Assembly: GCA_014655195.1 (NCBI GenBank)
Contig: BNBH01000016.1
Span: 1 to 64,000 of the forward strand
Length of the DNA: 64,000 bases
Reading direction: 5' to 3'
From: Streptomyces cellulosae
GTDB lineage: Bacteria; Actinomycetota; Actinomycetes; Streptomycetales; Streptomycetaceae
Positions 33,050-40,986 of the stretch are shown here, piece after piece. A program made the translations under genes and the position numbers. Each line of letters begins with the position of its first letter. The first letter of the stretch is position 1. The notes beneath the pieces were generated by a model. It saw only the letters and a program-made list of their open reading frames with translations. It ran no database searches and was not told where the DNA came from.

Positions 33050-33481
33050 TCAGAAGTCCGTGGGGAGGCCGCTGGCCTCGGCGATGCCTCGTAGTTCCTC
33101 GTTCTGGCGGTGGCGGTCGCGGATGATGCCGGCGATCTCGCCCAGCCGGGAGGGATCCGCCGCGGTCTCCGCGTCGGTGACCACCCGCACCGGCCCGCTG
33201 TCGTCGTCGACGTCGAGCTCGACCACCTCGTTGTCCAGGCGGCCGGTGACCGCCGTGGCGATGACCAGGGCGGCCTCGTCGCGGACCTCCTGGGGCAGTT
33301 CCTCGTCCCCGCCGTCCAGCGCGAGGTCGAGGCCCGAGAGGCGGTGCTCGTCGATGGCCTCGAGGACCGGCTCCACCAGACGGAGCAGAAGCCGGTAGTC
33401 CTCCGTGTCCATCCGCACCCGCAGCAGGTCGAGATACACGTCCACGGGGCGGTTCTCCGGGGTGAACTCGGATTCGCTCAT
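33050..33481 (-). CDS. conserved-looking acidic protein of unknown function
   Basis: A 143-residue soluble protein, strongly acidic (VVELDVDDDSGPVRVVTDAE), beginning MSESEFTPENRPVDVYLDLL with two predicted helical segments. I do not recognise a family. ATG 33481 has GAAGGGAA about 10 bases upstream. It is the last gene of a minus-strand run: anti-sigma factor, SigB-type sigma factor, DUF5133 protein, this gene, 28 bases apart from the previous one, so it may be part of the sigma-factor operon. Confidence 0.7.
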   Translation of the reverse strand: MSESEFTPENRPVDVYLDLLRVRMDTEDYRLLLRLVEPVLEAIDEHRLSGLDLALDGGDEELPQEVRDEAALVIATAVTGRLDNEVVELDVDDDSGPVRVVTDAETAADPSRLGEIAGIIRDRHRQNEELRGIAEASGLPTDF

Positions 33482-33509
33482 GGGCCTCGGGTTCCCTTCC
33501 TGCGTCGGG

Positions 33510-33734
33510 TCACACGGCGGCCGGTGCGGCCGCCGCGGTGTCGCGTCCGTCCTGCGTCAGCCAGGCGCGCGCCGTGGCGAGCGCCCTGCCCACGTCCCGG
33601 GTACCGGTCGTCACGCACAGGGTGTAGGCCAGGTCGGCGATCCGCGACTCGGGGGCAGCGGTCGCGGGGGTCGCCGTCAGGGTCTCGTACTCCTCGACGA
33701 GGCGGCGCAGCTCGGCGGGGTGGGGCTTCAGCAT
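33510..33734 (-). CDS. DUF5133 family protein
   Basis: A 74-residue protein. MLKPHPAELRRLVEEYETL at the N-terminus and DLAYTLCVTTGTRDV in the middle are what I know from DUF5133 proteins, a small actinobacterial family of unknown function often found beside SigB/SigF-type sigma genes. ATG 33734 follows AAGGAAAGC. It lies 47 bases after the sigma factor gene and 28 before the next gene, in the same direction, which suggests one transcript. Confidence 0.75.
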   Translation of the reverse strand: MLKPHPAELRRLVEEYETLTATPATAAPESRIADLAYTLCVTTGTRDVGRALATARAWLTQDGRDTAAAAPAAV

Positions 33735-33781
33735 GGGACTCGCTTTCCTTGGCGGACGGTGCGGGGGGTCACGGGTGAAGC

Positions 33782-34636
33782 TCAGGCGGTGGGGCGGCCG
33801 CCGCCGCGGGCCGAGCGCTGGCCCAGCACGTCGGCCCGCACACGCGCGCAGCTGCGGCTGATCAGGCGGGAGACGTGCATCTGGGAGATGCCCAGCCGGT
33901 CGGCGATCCGGCTCTGGGTCATGTCCTCGAAGAAGCGCATGTAGAGGATGGCCCGCTCCCGCTCCGGCAGGCGCCGCAGCCCCTCCTTGGCCGACTCGCG
34001 GTCGACCACCACGTCGTAGGAGGAGTCGGAGGCGCCGAGGGTGTCGGCGAGGCTGTAGCCGTCGTCGTCGGAGGAGAGTTCGGCGTCCAGGGACAGGGTG
34101 CTGAAGCTCTCCAGCGCCTCCATGCCGGCGGACACCTCCTCCTCGGTCAGCCCGGTGTGCGCGGCGATGTCCGCGACGGACGGCTCGGGGCTGCCGGGGT
34201 TCTGGGTGAGCTCGCGGCGGGCGACGCGCACCTTGTTGCGCAGCTCCTGGATCCGGCGGGGCACGCGCAGCGCCCACATGCGGTCGCGGAAGTGCCGCTT
34301 GACCTCGCCGGTGATGGTGGGGACGGCGTAGCTCTCGAAGGCCCCGCGGCTCGGGTCGAACCGGTCGATGGCCTTGACCAGGCCGAGGGCCGCGACCTGG
34401 CGCAGGTCCTCGATGGACTCGCCGCGGTCGCGGAAGCGGCCGGCGATCCGGTGGGCCATGGGCAGCCAGGCGGTGACGAGTTCGTCGCGGACGGCGTCCC
34501 GCTCGGGTCCGTCCTCGAGGGTCGCCAGCCGGGCGAAGAGCGTCGTGGTGTCGGGGGCGTCGTCGTGCCGCCGACGGGTCGTGGCGGCGGTCGTTCCGGA
34601 GGAGCCGGGACGTGGTGCGGACGATTCAATGAGCAT
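33782..34636 (-). CDS. SigB/SigF-type RNA polymerase sigma factor
   Basis: A 284-residue group 3 sigma factor. Region 2 contains DLRQVAALGLVKAIDRFDPS and the DNA-binding stretch FESYAVPTITGEVKRHFRD; region 3 has VADIAAHTGLTEEEV; region 4 has LPERERAILYMRFFEDMTQS followed by ISQMHVSRLI. These are SigB/SigF hallmarks, so it should direct a stress or differentiation regulon and be held by an RsbW-like protein, probably the one encoded upstream (34861-35304). ATG 34636 with GGGAG about 9 bases upstream. The 224-base gap before it holds a SigB-like promoter, which suggests self-activation as known for S. coelicolor sigB. Confidence 0.93.
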   Translation of the reverse strand: MLIESSAPRPGSSGTTAATTRRRHDDAPDTTTLFARLATLEDGPERDAVRDELVTAWLPMAHRIAGRFRDRGESIEDLRQVAALGLVKAIDRFDPSRGAFESYAVPTITGEVKRHFRDRMWALRVPRRIQELRNKVRVARRELTQNPGSPEPSVADIAAHTGLTEEEVSAGMEALESFSTLSLDAELSSDDDGYSLADTLGASDSSYDVVVDRESAKEGLRRLPERERAILYMRFFEDMTQSRIADRLGISQMHVSRLISRSCARVRADVLGQRSARGGGRPTA

Positions 34637-34772
34637 GCGGTTCAGCTCCCGAACGGTGGTTTCAGGGATCTACCGCGGGGTGGTCGTCGCGGGACGCACG
34701 GAGGAATCCGAGTCCCGGAGCGGTCGTACCACTCCCGTCGGCGCGCCTCCGGTCCGAAGCACGAACCTCCGA

Positions 34773-34797
34773 TTGCCCCCGGTCCGGTAGAACAAAC
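34773..34797 (-). promoter_or_regulatory. SigB-type promoter candidate before the sigma factor gene
   Basis: On the minus strand GTTT (34797-34794), a 15-base spacer and GGGCAA (34778-34773) fit the SigB pattern with one -10 mismatch at the conserved T. About 137 bases upstream of the sigma factor ATG, between it and the anti-sigma gene. Confidence 0.4.
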
Positions 34798-34860
34798 TCC
34801 ACTTCTTCGCGGAAATTGCCGCGGAGTGCGCCGGGGGCCCGGGCAGGCGCCCGGGGCGGG

Positions 34861-35304
34861 TCAGACCAGGGAGACGAGGGCGGTGATCCGCTTGCCGCCG
34901 GCGGGCAGGTCGGACACCCGGACGTCGCGGGCCAGCCGGCACACGATGGGCCAGCCGTGACCGCCGGGGCGGCGCCGGCCCTGGTCGTCGACGGCGGGCA
35001 CGGCGACGGGCAGGGCGTCGCTGCGGTCGCTGACGGACAGCAGCACGCCGGGGCCGTCCACGTCGACCTCGAACCCGGTGACTCCCCCGCCGTGCAGGAT
35101 CGCGTTGGTGGTGAGTTCGGAGGCGACGAGCAGCGCGTCGGCCAGCGCCTCGGTGTCGCAGGGCGTGCGGGTGGTGAGGCAGCGTTCGGTCACCGCCCGC
35201 AGCACGGCCTCGCGCACCTCGGCGGGCCGGGACGGACACGGCTGCCCGGCGGGCCGGTCGCCGGGCGGCCGGACATCGGGTTCGGTGAGGTGCTCCTCGC
35301 TCAT
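34861..35304 (-). CDS. RsbW-like anti-sigma factor (ATP-binding protein)
   Basis: A 147-residue GHKL kinase. The N-box is VASELTTNAILHGGG, the G1 segment LLSVSDRSDALP and the G2 loop RPGGHGWPIVCRLARDV. Directly upstream of a SigB-type sigma gene on the same strand, it is the best candidate for that sigma factor's inhibitor, releasing it when bound to a dephosphorylated STAS protein. ATG 35304 has GGGAG eight bases upstream; the in-frame start 66 bases earlier adds a basic tail without a site. The rsbA-sigB arrangement of S. coelicolor is similar. Confidence 0.87.
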   Translation of the reverse strand: MSEEHLTEPDVRPPGDRPAGQPCPSRPAEVREAVLRAVTERCLTTRTPCDTEALADALLVASELTTNAILHGGGVTGFEVDVDGPGVLLSVSDRSDALPVAVPAVDDQGRRRPGGHGWPIVCRLARDVRVSDLPAGGKRITALVSLV

Positions 35305-35450
35305 GGGGTGACTCCCTGGGTCGGGGACGGCGGTAGGTGGTTTTGCCTCGGACCTCCCTTTTCGGCTCACCTGTCACGGTTCCGGCAAACCTCCCGGGCC
35401 GTTTCCCGCCTGCCCCGTGATCGCACGCCCACCGCGGGTACCCGGGGCGC

Positions 35451-35681
35451 ATGACCGATGTGGTGGACTCGGACGAACTGCTGCGGCGCATCCAGCGGGC
35501 GCGGGCCTGCGCGGCACAGGAGGAGCGGGCCTGGCGGGCCCGGGGCGAGCGGCTGGGCCGGGAGGGTCCGGGGGACGCAGCGGAGGCGCGGGACGCCGAG
35601 ATCCGCACGGTGGCCTACGGGGTGGTGCTGAGGGTGCTGGACGAGATCCTCACGCCGGGCAAGCACGCGGCACCGGGCTGA
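35451..35681 (+). CDS. small helical protein of unknown function
   Basis: A 76-residue, Arg/Glu/Ala-rich, probably all-helical protein (DELLRRIQRARACAAQEERA). I know no family. ATG 35451 follows GGGGCGC; the ribosome site is weak. It is divergent to the anti-sigma gene and ends 59 bases before the decarboxylase gene. Codon use has the expected G/C third positions, which supports a real gene, but a spurious frame cannot be excluded. Confidence 0.5.
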   Translation: MTDVVDSDELLRRIQRARACAAQEERAWRARGERLGREGPGDAAEARDAEIRTVAYGVVLRVLDEILTPGKHAAPG

Positions 35682-35740
35682 CCGGGCCGCCTCGAAGGGC
35701 GCGTGGATTGGCGACGGAGGCTTCGGGCACCCGGTCACGC

Positions 35741-37207
35741 ATGACTGCCGATCACCACCGGGCACCGGTCCTGGAAGCGCTGGAGGAGTACCACCGCAGC
35801 GGACGGCTGGGGTTCACGCCCCCGGGCCACAAGCAGGCGCGGGGAGCGGATCCGGCGGTGCGCGAGATCCTCGGGGACGCCGTCTTCCTCGGCGACGTGC
35901 TGGCGACGGGCGGCCTGGACGACCGGCTGACCCGGGGCCGGGTGCTGCAGTCGGCGCAGAAGCTGATGGCCGACGCGGTGCACGCCGACCACACCTTCTT
36001 CAGCACGTGCGGCAGCTCCCTGTCGGTGAAGGCGGCGATGCTGTCGGTCGCGGGCCCGCACGAGAAGCTGCTGATCGGCCGGGACGCCCACAAGTCGGTG
36101 GTGTCGGGGCTGATCCTGTCCGGTGTCGAACCGGTGTGGGTGGAGCCGCGGTGGGACGCGGAACGGCATGTGGCGCACCCGCCGTCGGCCGCGGAGTTCG
36201 AGGCTGCCTTCGACGCGCATCCGGACGCGCGGGGCGCCCTGGTGACCAGTCCGACGCCGTACGGCGCGGCGGCGGCGCTGCGGGACATCGCCGAGGTGTG
36301 CCACCGGCGCTCGCGCCCGCTGATCGTGGACGAGGCGTGGGGCGCGCATCTGCCGTTCCATCCGGAGCTGCCGTCGTGGGCGATGGACGCGGGCGCGGAC
36401 ATCTGCGTGACCAGCATCCACAAGATGGGCAGCGGGCTGGAGCAGGGCTCGGTGTTCCATCTGCAGGGGGACCTGGTGCCGCCGGCGCTGCTGGGCACGC
36501 GCGCCGATCTGCTCGGCACGACCAGCCCCTCGGTGCTGATCTTCGCGGGTCTGGACGGCTGGCGTCGGCAGATGGCGCTGCGCGGCGAGGAGCTGATGGG
36601 GTCGGCCCTGGAGCTGGCGGGCGAGGTGCGGGCGGCGATCGAGGAGATCGACGGGATGCACGTGGACGGCCGCGACAACTACTGCGGGCCGGGTCTCGCC
36701 GACGACTTCGACCCGCTGCCGTGCGTGATCGACATCCAGGACCTGGGCATCACCGGCTACCGGGCGGCGGACTGGCTGCGCGAGCACCGCGCGGTCGACG
36801 CCCACCTGGTCGACCACCGCCGGATCGGCGCGCAGATCACGCACGGGGACGACCGGGAGACCGCCGGGGAGCTGCTGTCGGCGCTGCGCGAGCTGGGGCG
36901 GGCGGCGCCCGGGCTGCGCGGGGGTCCTCAGGTCGCGGTGCCGGAGCCGGGCGAGCTGCGGATGGAGCAGGCGATGCTGCCGCGGGACGCGTTCTTCGGG
37001 GCGGCCGAGGACGTGCCGGTGGAGAAGGCCGAGGGACGGGTCGCCGCGGAGATGATCACTCCGTACCCGCCGGGGATCCCGGCGGTGCTGCCGGGCGAGC
37101 GGCTGAGCGAGCCGGTGCTGCGCTACCTGCGGACGGGGCTGGAGGCGGGGATGTACCTGCCGGATCCGACGGACCCGGACCTGGAGACGGTGCGGGTCGT
37201 GGCGTAG
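35741..37207 (+). CDS. Orn/Lys/Arg decarboxylase family PLP enzyme
   Basis: A 488-residue fold-type I PLP enzyme of the basic amino-acid decarboxylase group. FTPPGHKQARGADPAVREIL is the family N-terminus; the cofactor Asp lies in LIVDEAWGAHLPFHPE and the Schiff-base lysine is K228 in TSIHKMGSG; the C-terminus has ITPYPPGIPAVLPGE. The length matches the short Gram-positive (SpeA/Cad-like) form without a wing domain. Substrate is arginine, lysine or ornithine by family. ATG 35741 has only a distant GGAGG. The last codons are repeated twice after the stop (23-bp period). Confidence 0.9.
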   Translation: MTADHHRAPVLEALEEYHRSGRLGFTPPGHKQARGADPAVREILGDAVFLGDVLATGGLDDRLTRGRVLQSAQKLMADAVHADHTFFSTCGSSLSVKAAMLSVAGPHEKLLIGRDAHKSVVSGLILSGVEPVWVEPRWDAERHVAHPPSAAEFEAAFDAHPDARGALVTSPTPYGAAAALRDIAEVCHRRSRPLIVDEAWGAHLPFHPELPSWAMDAGADICVTSIHKMGSGLEQGSVFHLQGDLVPPALLGTRADLLGTTSPSVLIFAGLDGWRRQMALRGEELMGSALELAGEVRAAIEEIDGMHVDGRDNYCGPGLADDFDPLPCVIDIQDLGITGYRAADWLREHRAVDAHLVDHRRIGAQITHGDDRETAGELLSALRELGRAAPGLRGGPQVAVPEPGELRMEQAMLPRDAFFGAAEDVPVEKAEGRVAAEMITPYPPGIPAVLPGERLSEPVLRYLRTGLEAGMYLPDPTDPDLETVRVVA

Positions 37208-37251
37208 GGACCGTGCGGGTCGTGGTGTAGCGACCGTGCGGGTCGCCGCGT
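37190..37251 (+). repeat. 23-bp tandem repeat overlapping the decarboxylase 3' end
   Basis: GTGCGGGTCGTGG-type units start at 37190, 37213 and 37236, period 23. The first copy holds the last codons and stop; the others lie in the gap, so the gene end was duplicated in tandem. Confidence 0.75.
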
Positions 37252-37276
37252 ACGCCCCCGATTACGCGAACATCCG

Positions 37277-37384
37277 GTGAATGGTTTATCGTTCACTCAT
37301 ACGTGGTGACGGAGTCGACCAGACTCCTCCGGACACCACCGTTTACCGCCCTGGCTGGCTTCCCCCGTCCAGCCAGGGCTTTTT
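37277..37384 (+). ncRNA. candidate small RNA or attenuator leader
   Basis: Three consecutive stems: GTGAATGG/TCGTTCAC with a TTTA loop (37277-37296, two G-U pairs); a two-part stem GTGGTG/CACCAC enclosing GGAGTC/GACTCC (37303-37339); and a perfect 11-bp terminator stem followed by TTTTT (37348-37384). The regular structure in a 310-base gap suggests a transcribed small RNA or a leader of the Crp-like gene. I cannot assign an Rfam family; the first stem could instead be an operator. Confidence 0.4.
37348..37384 (+). terminator. intrinsic terminator with T-tract
   Basis: GCCCTGGCTGG and CCAGCCAGGGC form a perfect 11-bp stem with a 10-base loop and are followed by TTTTT (37380-37384). It is the only textbook rho-independent terminator I found in the window. 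It could end the decarboxylase transcript or a small RNA starting within the gap. Confidence 0.85.
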
Positions 37385-37517
37385 CATGCCTCGACCCGGC
37401 CCGGCCGCAGGTTTCCGGACCCGTTCCCTCCGCCGAGGTGCCCCGAACGGCGGCACAGGCTGAAATGAGTAGGGAGGGAAAGCACCCGGACCGCATCCCG
37501 GCGAGGAGCCCCGTCCC

Positions 37518-37973
37518 ATGACCAAAGCGATCAAACTGCTGACCGCCCTCCCCCACCACCAGCGCGAGCGCCTGATGACGCTGGCCCGTGAGGTGTACTT
37601 CCCGGAGGACACCCGCATCTTCGAGTCCGGAGGGCACGCCGACCGCTTCTGGGTCATACGCTCCGGCGCCGTCTCCCTGGACCAGCGGCTGAACGAGGTG
37701 CAGCGGGTCACCGTCGCCGGGCTCGGCGCCGGCGACCTGCTGGGCTGGTCCTGGCTGTTCCCCCCGTACGAATGGGACTTCGGCGCGCTGGCGTTCAGCC
37801 CGGTCCGCGCCTACGAGTTCGACGCGGCGACCGTGCTCCGGCTGTGCGAGGCGGACACCGCGCTCGGGCTGTCGCTGGTCCGCTGTGTCGCCGAGGTGCT
37901 GGCGCACCGCCTGGAGATGACGCGTGGCCAGCTGATGGAGCAGTACGCGATGCGGCGCGGCTTCGTGGTGTAG
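37518..37973 (+). CDS. Crp/Fnr-like cyclic-nucleotide-binding domain protein
   Basis: A 151-residue protein consisting of a cNMP-binding beta-barrel (YFPEDTRIFESGGHADRFWV, VAGLGAGDLLGWSWLFPPYE) and a C-terminal helix (HRLEMTRGQLMEQYAMRRG). It lacks the helix-turn-helix of Crp/Fnr regulators, so it probably acts by protein contact. The phosphate-binding cassette is not the canonical RSxAA-type, so ligand binding is uncertain. ATG 37518 has GAGGAG about 9 bases upstream. It follows a structured RNA/terminator region and is convergent to the MFS gene. Confidence 0.8.
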   Translation: MTKAIKLLTALPHHQRERLMTLAREVYFPEDTRIFESGGHADRFWVIRSGAVSLDQRLNEVQRVTVAGLGAGDLLGWSWLFPPYEWDFGALAFSPVRAYEFDAATVLRLCEADTALGLSLVRCVAEVLAHRLEMTRGQLMEQYAMRRGFVV

Positions 37974-37980
37974 CGGCGGT

Positions 37981-38022
37981 CGGACGTCGTGCTGCGGCGG
38001 CCGGACGTCGTGCTGCGGCGGC
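37981..38022 (+). repeat. 21-bp tandem duplication
   Basis: CGGACGTCGTGCTGCGGCGGC occurs twice without gap (21-base unit), between the convergent stops of the Crp-like and MFS genes. It is another 3'-end microrepeat like the one at 37190. Confidence 0.75.
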
Positions 38023-38025
38023 CGG

Positions 38026-39324
38026 TCAGACCCGGTAGCGGCGCAGCGCCGGCATCGCGGCGGCCAGCGCCAGCATCACCACGACGACCAGGATGCCGCC
38101 GCCCGTGACGGCCGCGCGGGGGCCGAAGGCGGACCCGGCGGTGCCGTGCAGCACGTCCGCCAGGCGGGGGCCTCCGGCCACGACGACGGTGAAGACGCCC
38201 TGCATGCGGCCGCGCATCTCGTCGGTCGCGGCGGACAGCAGGATCGCCCCGCGGAACACCATGGACACCATGTCCGCGACCCCGGCGAGGGCGAGGAAGG
38301 CGACCGCGAACCACAGGCTGCCGCTGAGCCCGAACCCGGCGATCGCCAGCCCCCACACCACGACCGAGCCGATCACCATCCAGCCGTGCCGGCGCGCCCG
38401 GGAGAACGTGCCGGAGAACAGTCCGCCCAGCACCGCGCCGACCGGGATCGCGGCGAACAGCAGGCCCAGCGCGAAGCCCTCCCCGTAGGGGGCGTACGTC
38501 TCGGAGGCGAGCTGCGGGAACAGGGCGCGGGGCATGCCGAGGACCATGGCGACGATGTCGGCGAGGAACGACAGCAGCAGCACCGCGTGCCCGGAGATGT
38601 AGCGGAAGCCCTCCAGGACGCCGCGCAGTCCGGCGCTCCCGGCCTTGGCGGCGGTGAGCGGCGGCAGGGCGGGCAGCCGGTACACCGCCCAGACGGTGAC
38701 GCACAGCGCGAGGGCGTCGATCAGATACAGCTCGGCCAGCCCGATCACGGGGATCAGGGCGCCGGCGAGCAGCGGTCCGGCGATCTGGCCGGTCTGCATC
38801 ACGGTGGAGCCGAGGGCGTTGGCGGCGGGCAGTTCGTCCGCCGGGACCAGGCGGGCGATGGAGGCGCTGCGGGCGGGCGCGTTCAGCCCCCAGAAGGCCT
38901 GCTGGAGGGCGAGCAGCAGCATCAGCGTCCAGACGGACTCCAGGCCGATGAAGGCCTGGACCCAGAACAGCAGCGACGTGACCGCGATGCCGGTGTTGGT
39001 GAGCAGCAGCAGTTTGCGGCGGTCCATGCTGTCGGCGATCGCGCCGCCCCACAGGGCGAACACGATCAGCGGCAGCAGTCCGGCGAGGCTCGCGGTGCCG
39101 ACCCAGGCGGAGGAGCCGGTGATGTCGTAGATCTGCTTGGGCACCGCGACGGCGGTGAGCTGGCTGCCGACCGCGGTGACCACGGTGGAGGCCCACAGGC
39201 GGCGGTAGGCGGGGCGGCGCAGCGGGCGGGTGTCCATGGCGAACCGGCGCCAGCCGCGCGGTCCGCCCTTCTCCTGCTCGGCGTCCGGTGTGCGGGGCTC
39301 GGTACTGCTCTCGCTGGTGTCCAC
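38026..39324 (-). CDS. MFS transporter (EntS/MFS_3-like exporter)
   Basis: A 432-residue protein with about 12 predicted membrane helices. WGGAIADSMDRRKLLLLTN is the loop 2-3 signature of the major facilitator superfamily, and the overall pattern (LQQAFWGLNAPARSASIARL, FSGTFSRARRHGWMVIG) resembles EntS-type siderophore/drug exporters. The substrate is unknown. GTG 39324 with AGGACGG upstream. An N-terminal hydrophilic tail of about 40 residues precedes helix 1. It stands alone between the Crp-like and LysE-type genes. Confidence 0.9.
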   Translation of the reverse strand: MDTSESSTEPRTPDAEQEKGGPRGWRRFAMDTRPLRRPAYRRLWASTVVTAVGSQLTAVAVPKQIYDITGSSAWVGTASLAGLLPLIVFALWGGAIADSMDRRKLLLLTNTGIAVTSLLFWVQAFIGLESVWTLMLLLALQQAFWGLNAPARSASIARLVPADELPAANALGSTVMQTGQIAGPLLAGALIPVIGLAELYLIDALALCVTVWAVYRLPALPPLTAAKAGSAGLRGVLEGFRYISGHAVLLLSFLADIVAMVLGMPRALFPQLASETYAPYGEGFALGLLFAAIPVGAVLGGLFSGTFSRARRHGWMVIGSVVVWGLAIAGFGLSGSLWFAVAFLALAGVADMVSMVFRGAILLSAATDEMRGRMQGVFTVVVAGGPRLADVLHGTAGSAFGPRAAVTGGGILVVVVMLALAAAMPALRRYRV

Positions 39325-39395
39325 GACCGTCCTGGTTGGTGCTTACATCCACTTGGCCGGGACTCACTATGGCAGGCCGCCGGGGCGGCGCGTCC

Positions 39396-40019
39396 TCAGG
39401 CTCCCGCGATCAGCGTCACACCGAGGACGATCATGGTGGCGGCCACCAGGGCGTCCAGCACCCGCCAGGCGGCGGGGCGGGCCAGGAAACGGCCGAGCAG
39501 CCGCGCGCCGAAGCCGAGCGCGGCGAACCAGCAGAGGCTGGCCAGCGCGGCCCCGACGCCGAAGGTCCAGCGCGCCGGACCGTGGTCGGCGGCGACCGAG
39601 CCGACGAGGAACACCGTGTCCAGGTAGACGTGCGGGTTGAGCCAGGTCAGGGCGAGACAGGTGAGCACGGCCCGGCGCCGCGACCCGGCCGCCACCGCCC
39701 CGCCCTCCACCTCGAGGCCCGTGCCGGCCGGGCGGACCACCCTGCGCGCGGCCAGGGCGCCGTAGCCGAGCAGGAAGAGGCCGCCGATCCAGCCCACCAC
39801 CGTCAGCGCCGCCGGCCACGCCACCACCACCGCCCCGACTCCGCCCACGCCGAGCGCGATGAGGACGGCGTCCGACAGGGCGCAGATGCCGACGACGGCG
39901 AGCACCGCGTCCCTGCGGATCCCCTGGCGCAGCACGAAGGCGTTCTGCGCGCCGATGGCGACGATAAGGGACAGTCCGGTGCCGAAACCGGCGAAGGCCG
40001 GGGCGAAAGCGCTGGTCAT
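39396..40019 (-). CDS. LysE/ArgO-family amino acid exporter
   Basis: A 207-residue protein with five to six membrane helices. GLSLIVAIGAQNAFVLRQGI at the N-terminus and TWLNPHVYLDTVFLVGSVAA in the middle are the LysE/ArgO signatures, so it should export basic amino acids (lysine or arginine). It is divergent to a LysR-type gene 70 bases away that looks like its regulator LysG/ArgP. This is the classical lysE-lysG pair of Corynebacterium. Confidence 0.93.
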   Translation of the reverse strand: MTSAFAPAFAGFGTGLSLIVAIGAQNAFVLRQGIRRDAVLAVVGICALSDAVLIALGVGGVGAVVVAWPAALTVVGWIGGLFLLGYGALAARRVVRPAGTGLEVEGGAVAAGSRRRAVLTCLALTWLNPHVYLDTVFLVGSVAADHGPARWTFGVGAALASLCWFAALGFGARLLGRFLARPAAWRVLDALVAATMIVLGVTLIAGA

Positions 40020-40056
40020 GGCGTCGACGTTAGGCCGGACGGCCCTGTTCAGTACA

Positions 40057-40082
40057 GCTAATGATTCTTACGTACCCTTAGC
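40057..40082. promoter_or_regulatory. candidate LysR-type operator
   Basis: GCTAA (40057-40061) and TTAGC (40078-40082) are inverted repeats in the 70-base gap between the divergent exporter and LysR genes, an AT-rich patch unlike its surroundings. Binding by the LysR protein is inferred. Confidence 0.4.
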
Positions 40083-40089
40083 CGATGTG

Positions 40090-40986
40090 ATGGAGGATCT
40101 TCCGCTGGACCAGGTACGGACGCTGCTCGCGGTGGTCGACGAGGGGACGTTCGACGCGGCGGCCGCCGCGTTGCACGTGACGCCCTCGGCGGTCAGTCAG
40201 CGGGTCAAGGCGCTGGAGCAGCGCACCGGGAGGGTGCTGCTGTCGCGCACCCGTCCGGTGCGGCCCACCGAGTCCGGTGAGGTGCTGGTGCGGCTGGCGC
40301 GGCAGGTGGCCCGGCTGGAGCGGGACGCGTACGCGGAGCTGGGGCTGAGCGGCGCCGGGGAGCCGACGCGGGTGTCGATCGCGGTGAACGCGGACTCGCT
40401 CGCCACCTGGTTCCTGGACGCGCTGGTCCGGCTGCCGGCCCGGTCCCGGCTCTGCTTCGAGCTGCGCCGGGAGGACGAGTCGCACACGGCGGCGCTGCTG
40501 CGCGAGGGGACGGTGATGGCCGCGGTGACCTCCTCCCCCGACCCGGTGCCGGGCTGCTCGGTGCGGCGCCTGGGGACGATGCGCTATCTGCCGGTGGCGC
40601 ACCCGGAGTTCGCGGCGGAACTGCTGGCGGATCCGCTGGAGGAGTCGGTGGCGGCGGCGCCGGTGGTGGTGTTCGACCGGCGGGACGACTTCCAGGACGG
40701 GTTCGTGCGCCGGCTGACCGGAGGCCGCACGGGGGCGGGCACCTCGCGCCACTACGTGCCGACGTCGGAGGGGTTCGCCGAGGCGGTGGCGGCGGGGCTC
40801 GGCTGGGGCATGGTGCCGGAGGCGCAGGCGGTGCCGCTGCTGGAGGCGGGCCGGGTCGTGGTGTTCGCGCCGGGACGCGAGGCCGACGCGGCCCTGTACT
40901 GGCAGCAGTGGAAGCTGGACTCCCCCGCCCTCGCGGCGGTCGCCGACGCGGTCACGGAGACGGCGGCCCGGGCGCTGCATCCTTGA
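40090..40986 (+). CDS. LysR-family regulator, LysG/ArgP type
   Basis: A 298-residue LysR protein. The helix-turn-helix is QVRTLLAVVDEGTFDAAAAA followed by LHVTPSAVSQRVKALEQRTG, the form typical of ArgP/LysG/IciA; a substrate-binding domain follows (VSIAVNADSLATWFLDAL). It should activate the divergent LysE-type exporter when lysine or arginine accumulates. ATG 40090 or the GTG just before it (40087) are both possible; no ribosome site is visible, so a leaderless mRNA is likely. Its end overlaps the convergent TetR gene by 35 bases. Confidence 0.92.
   Translation: MEDLPLDQVRTLLAVVDEGTFDAAAAALHVTPSAVSQRVKALEQRTGRVLLSRTRPVRPTESGEVLVRLARQVARLERDAYAELGLSGAGEPTRVSIAVNADSLATWFLDALVRLPARSRLCFELRREDESHTAALLREGTVMAAVTSSPDPVPGCSVRRLGTMRYLPVAHPEFAAELLADPLEESVAAAPVVVFDRRDDFQDGFVRRLTGGRTGAGTSRHYVPTSEGFAEAVAAGLGWGMVPEAQAVPLLEAGRVVVFAPGREADAALYWQQWKLDSPALAAVADAVTETAARALHP

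Larger units (their letters stand above)
37208..37517. other. 310-base intergenic region with tandem repeat, hairpins and terminator
   Basis: It holds the last two copies of the 23-bp repeat (to 37251), three hairpins ending in an intrinsic terminator (37277-37384), and then about 130 bases up to the Crp-like gene containing its ribosome site GAGGAG (37503-37508). No coding frame stands out. Confidence 0.6.

Noticed and set aside
35401..35441. SigB-type promoter (GTTT and GGGTAC) before the 35451 gene
   Set aside because: The spacing is 31 bases and the -10 is too near the ATG.
37277..37384. 6C RNA family
   Set aside because: That family needs C-rich loops in two stems. Only the terminator loop has five Cs, so I do not use the name.
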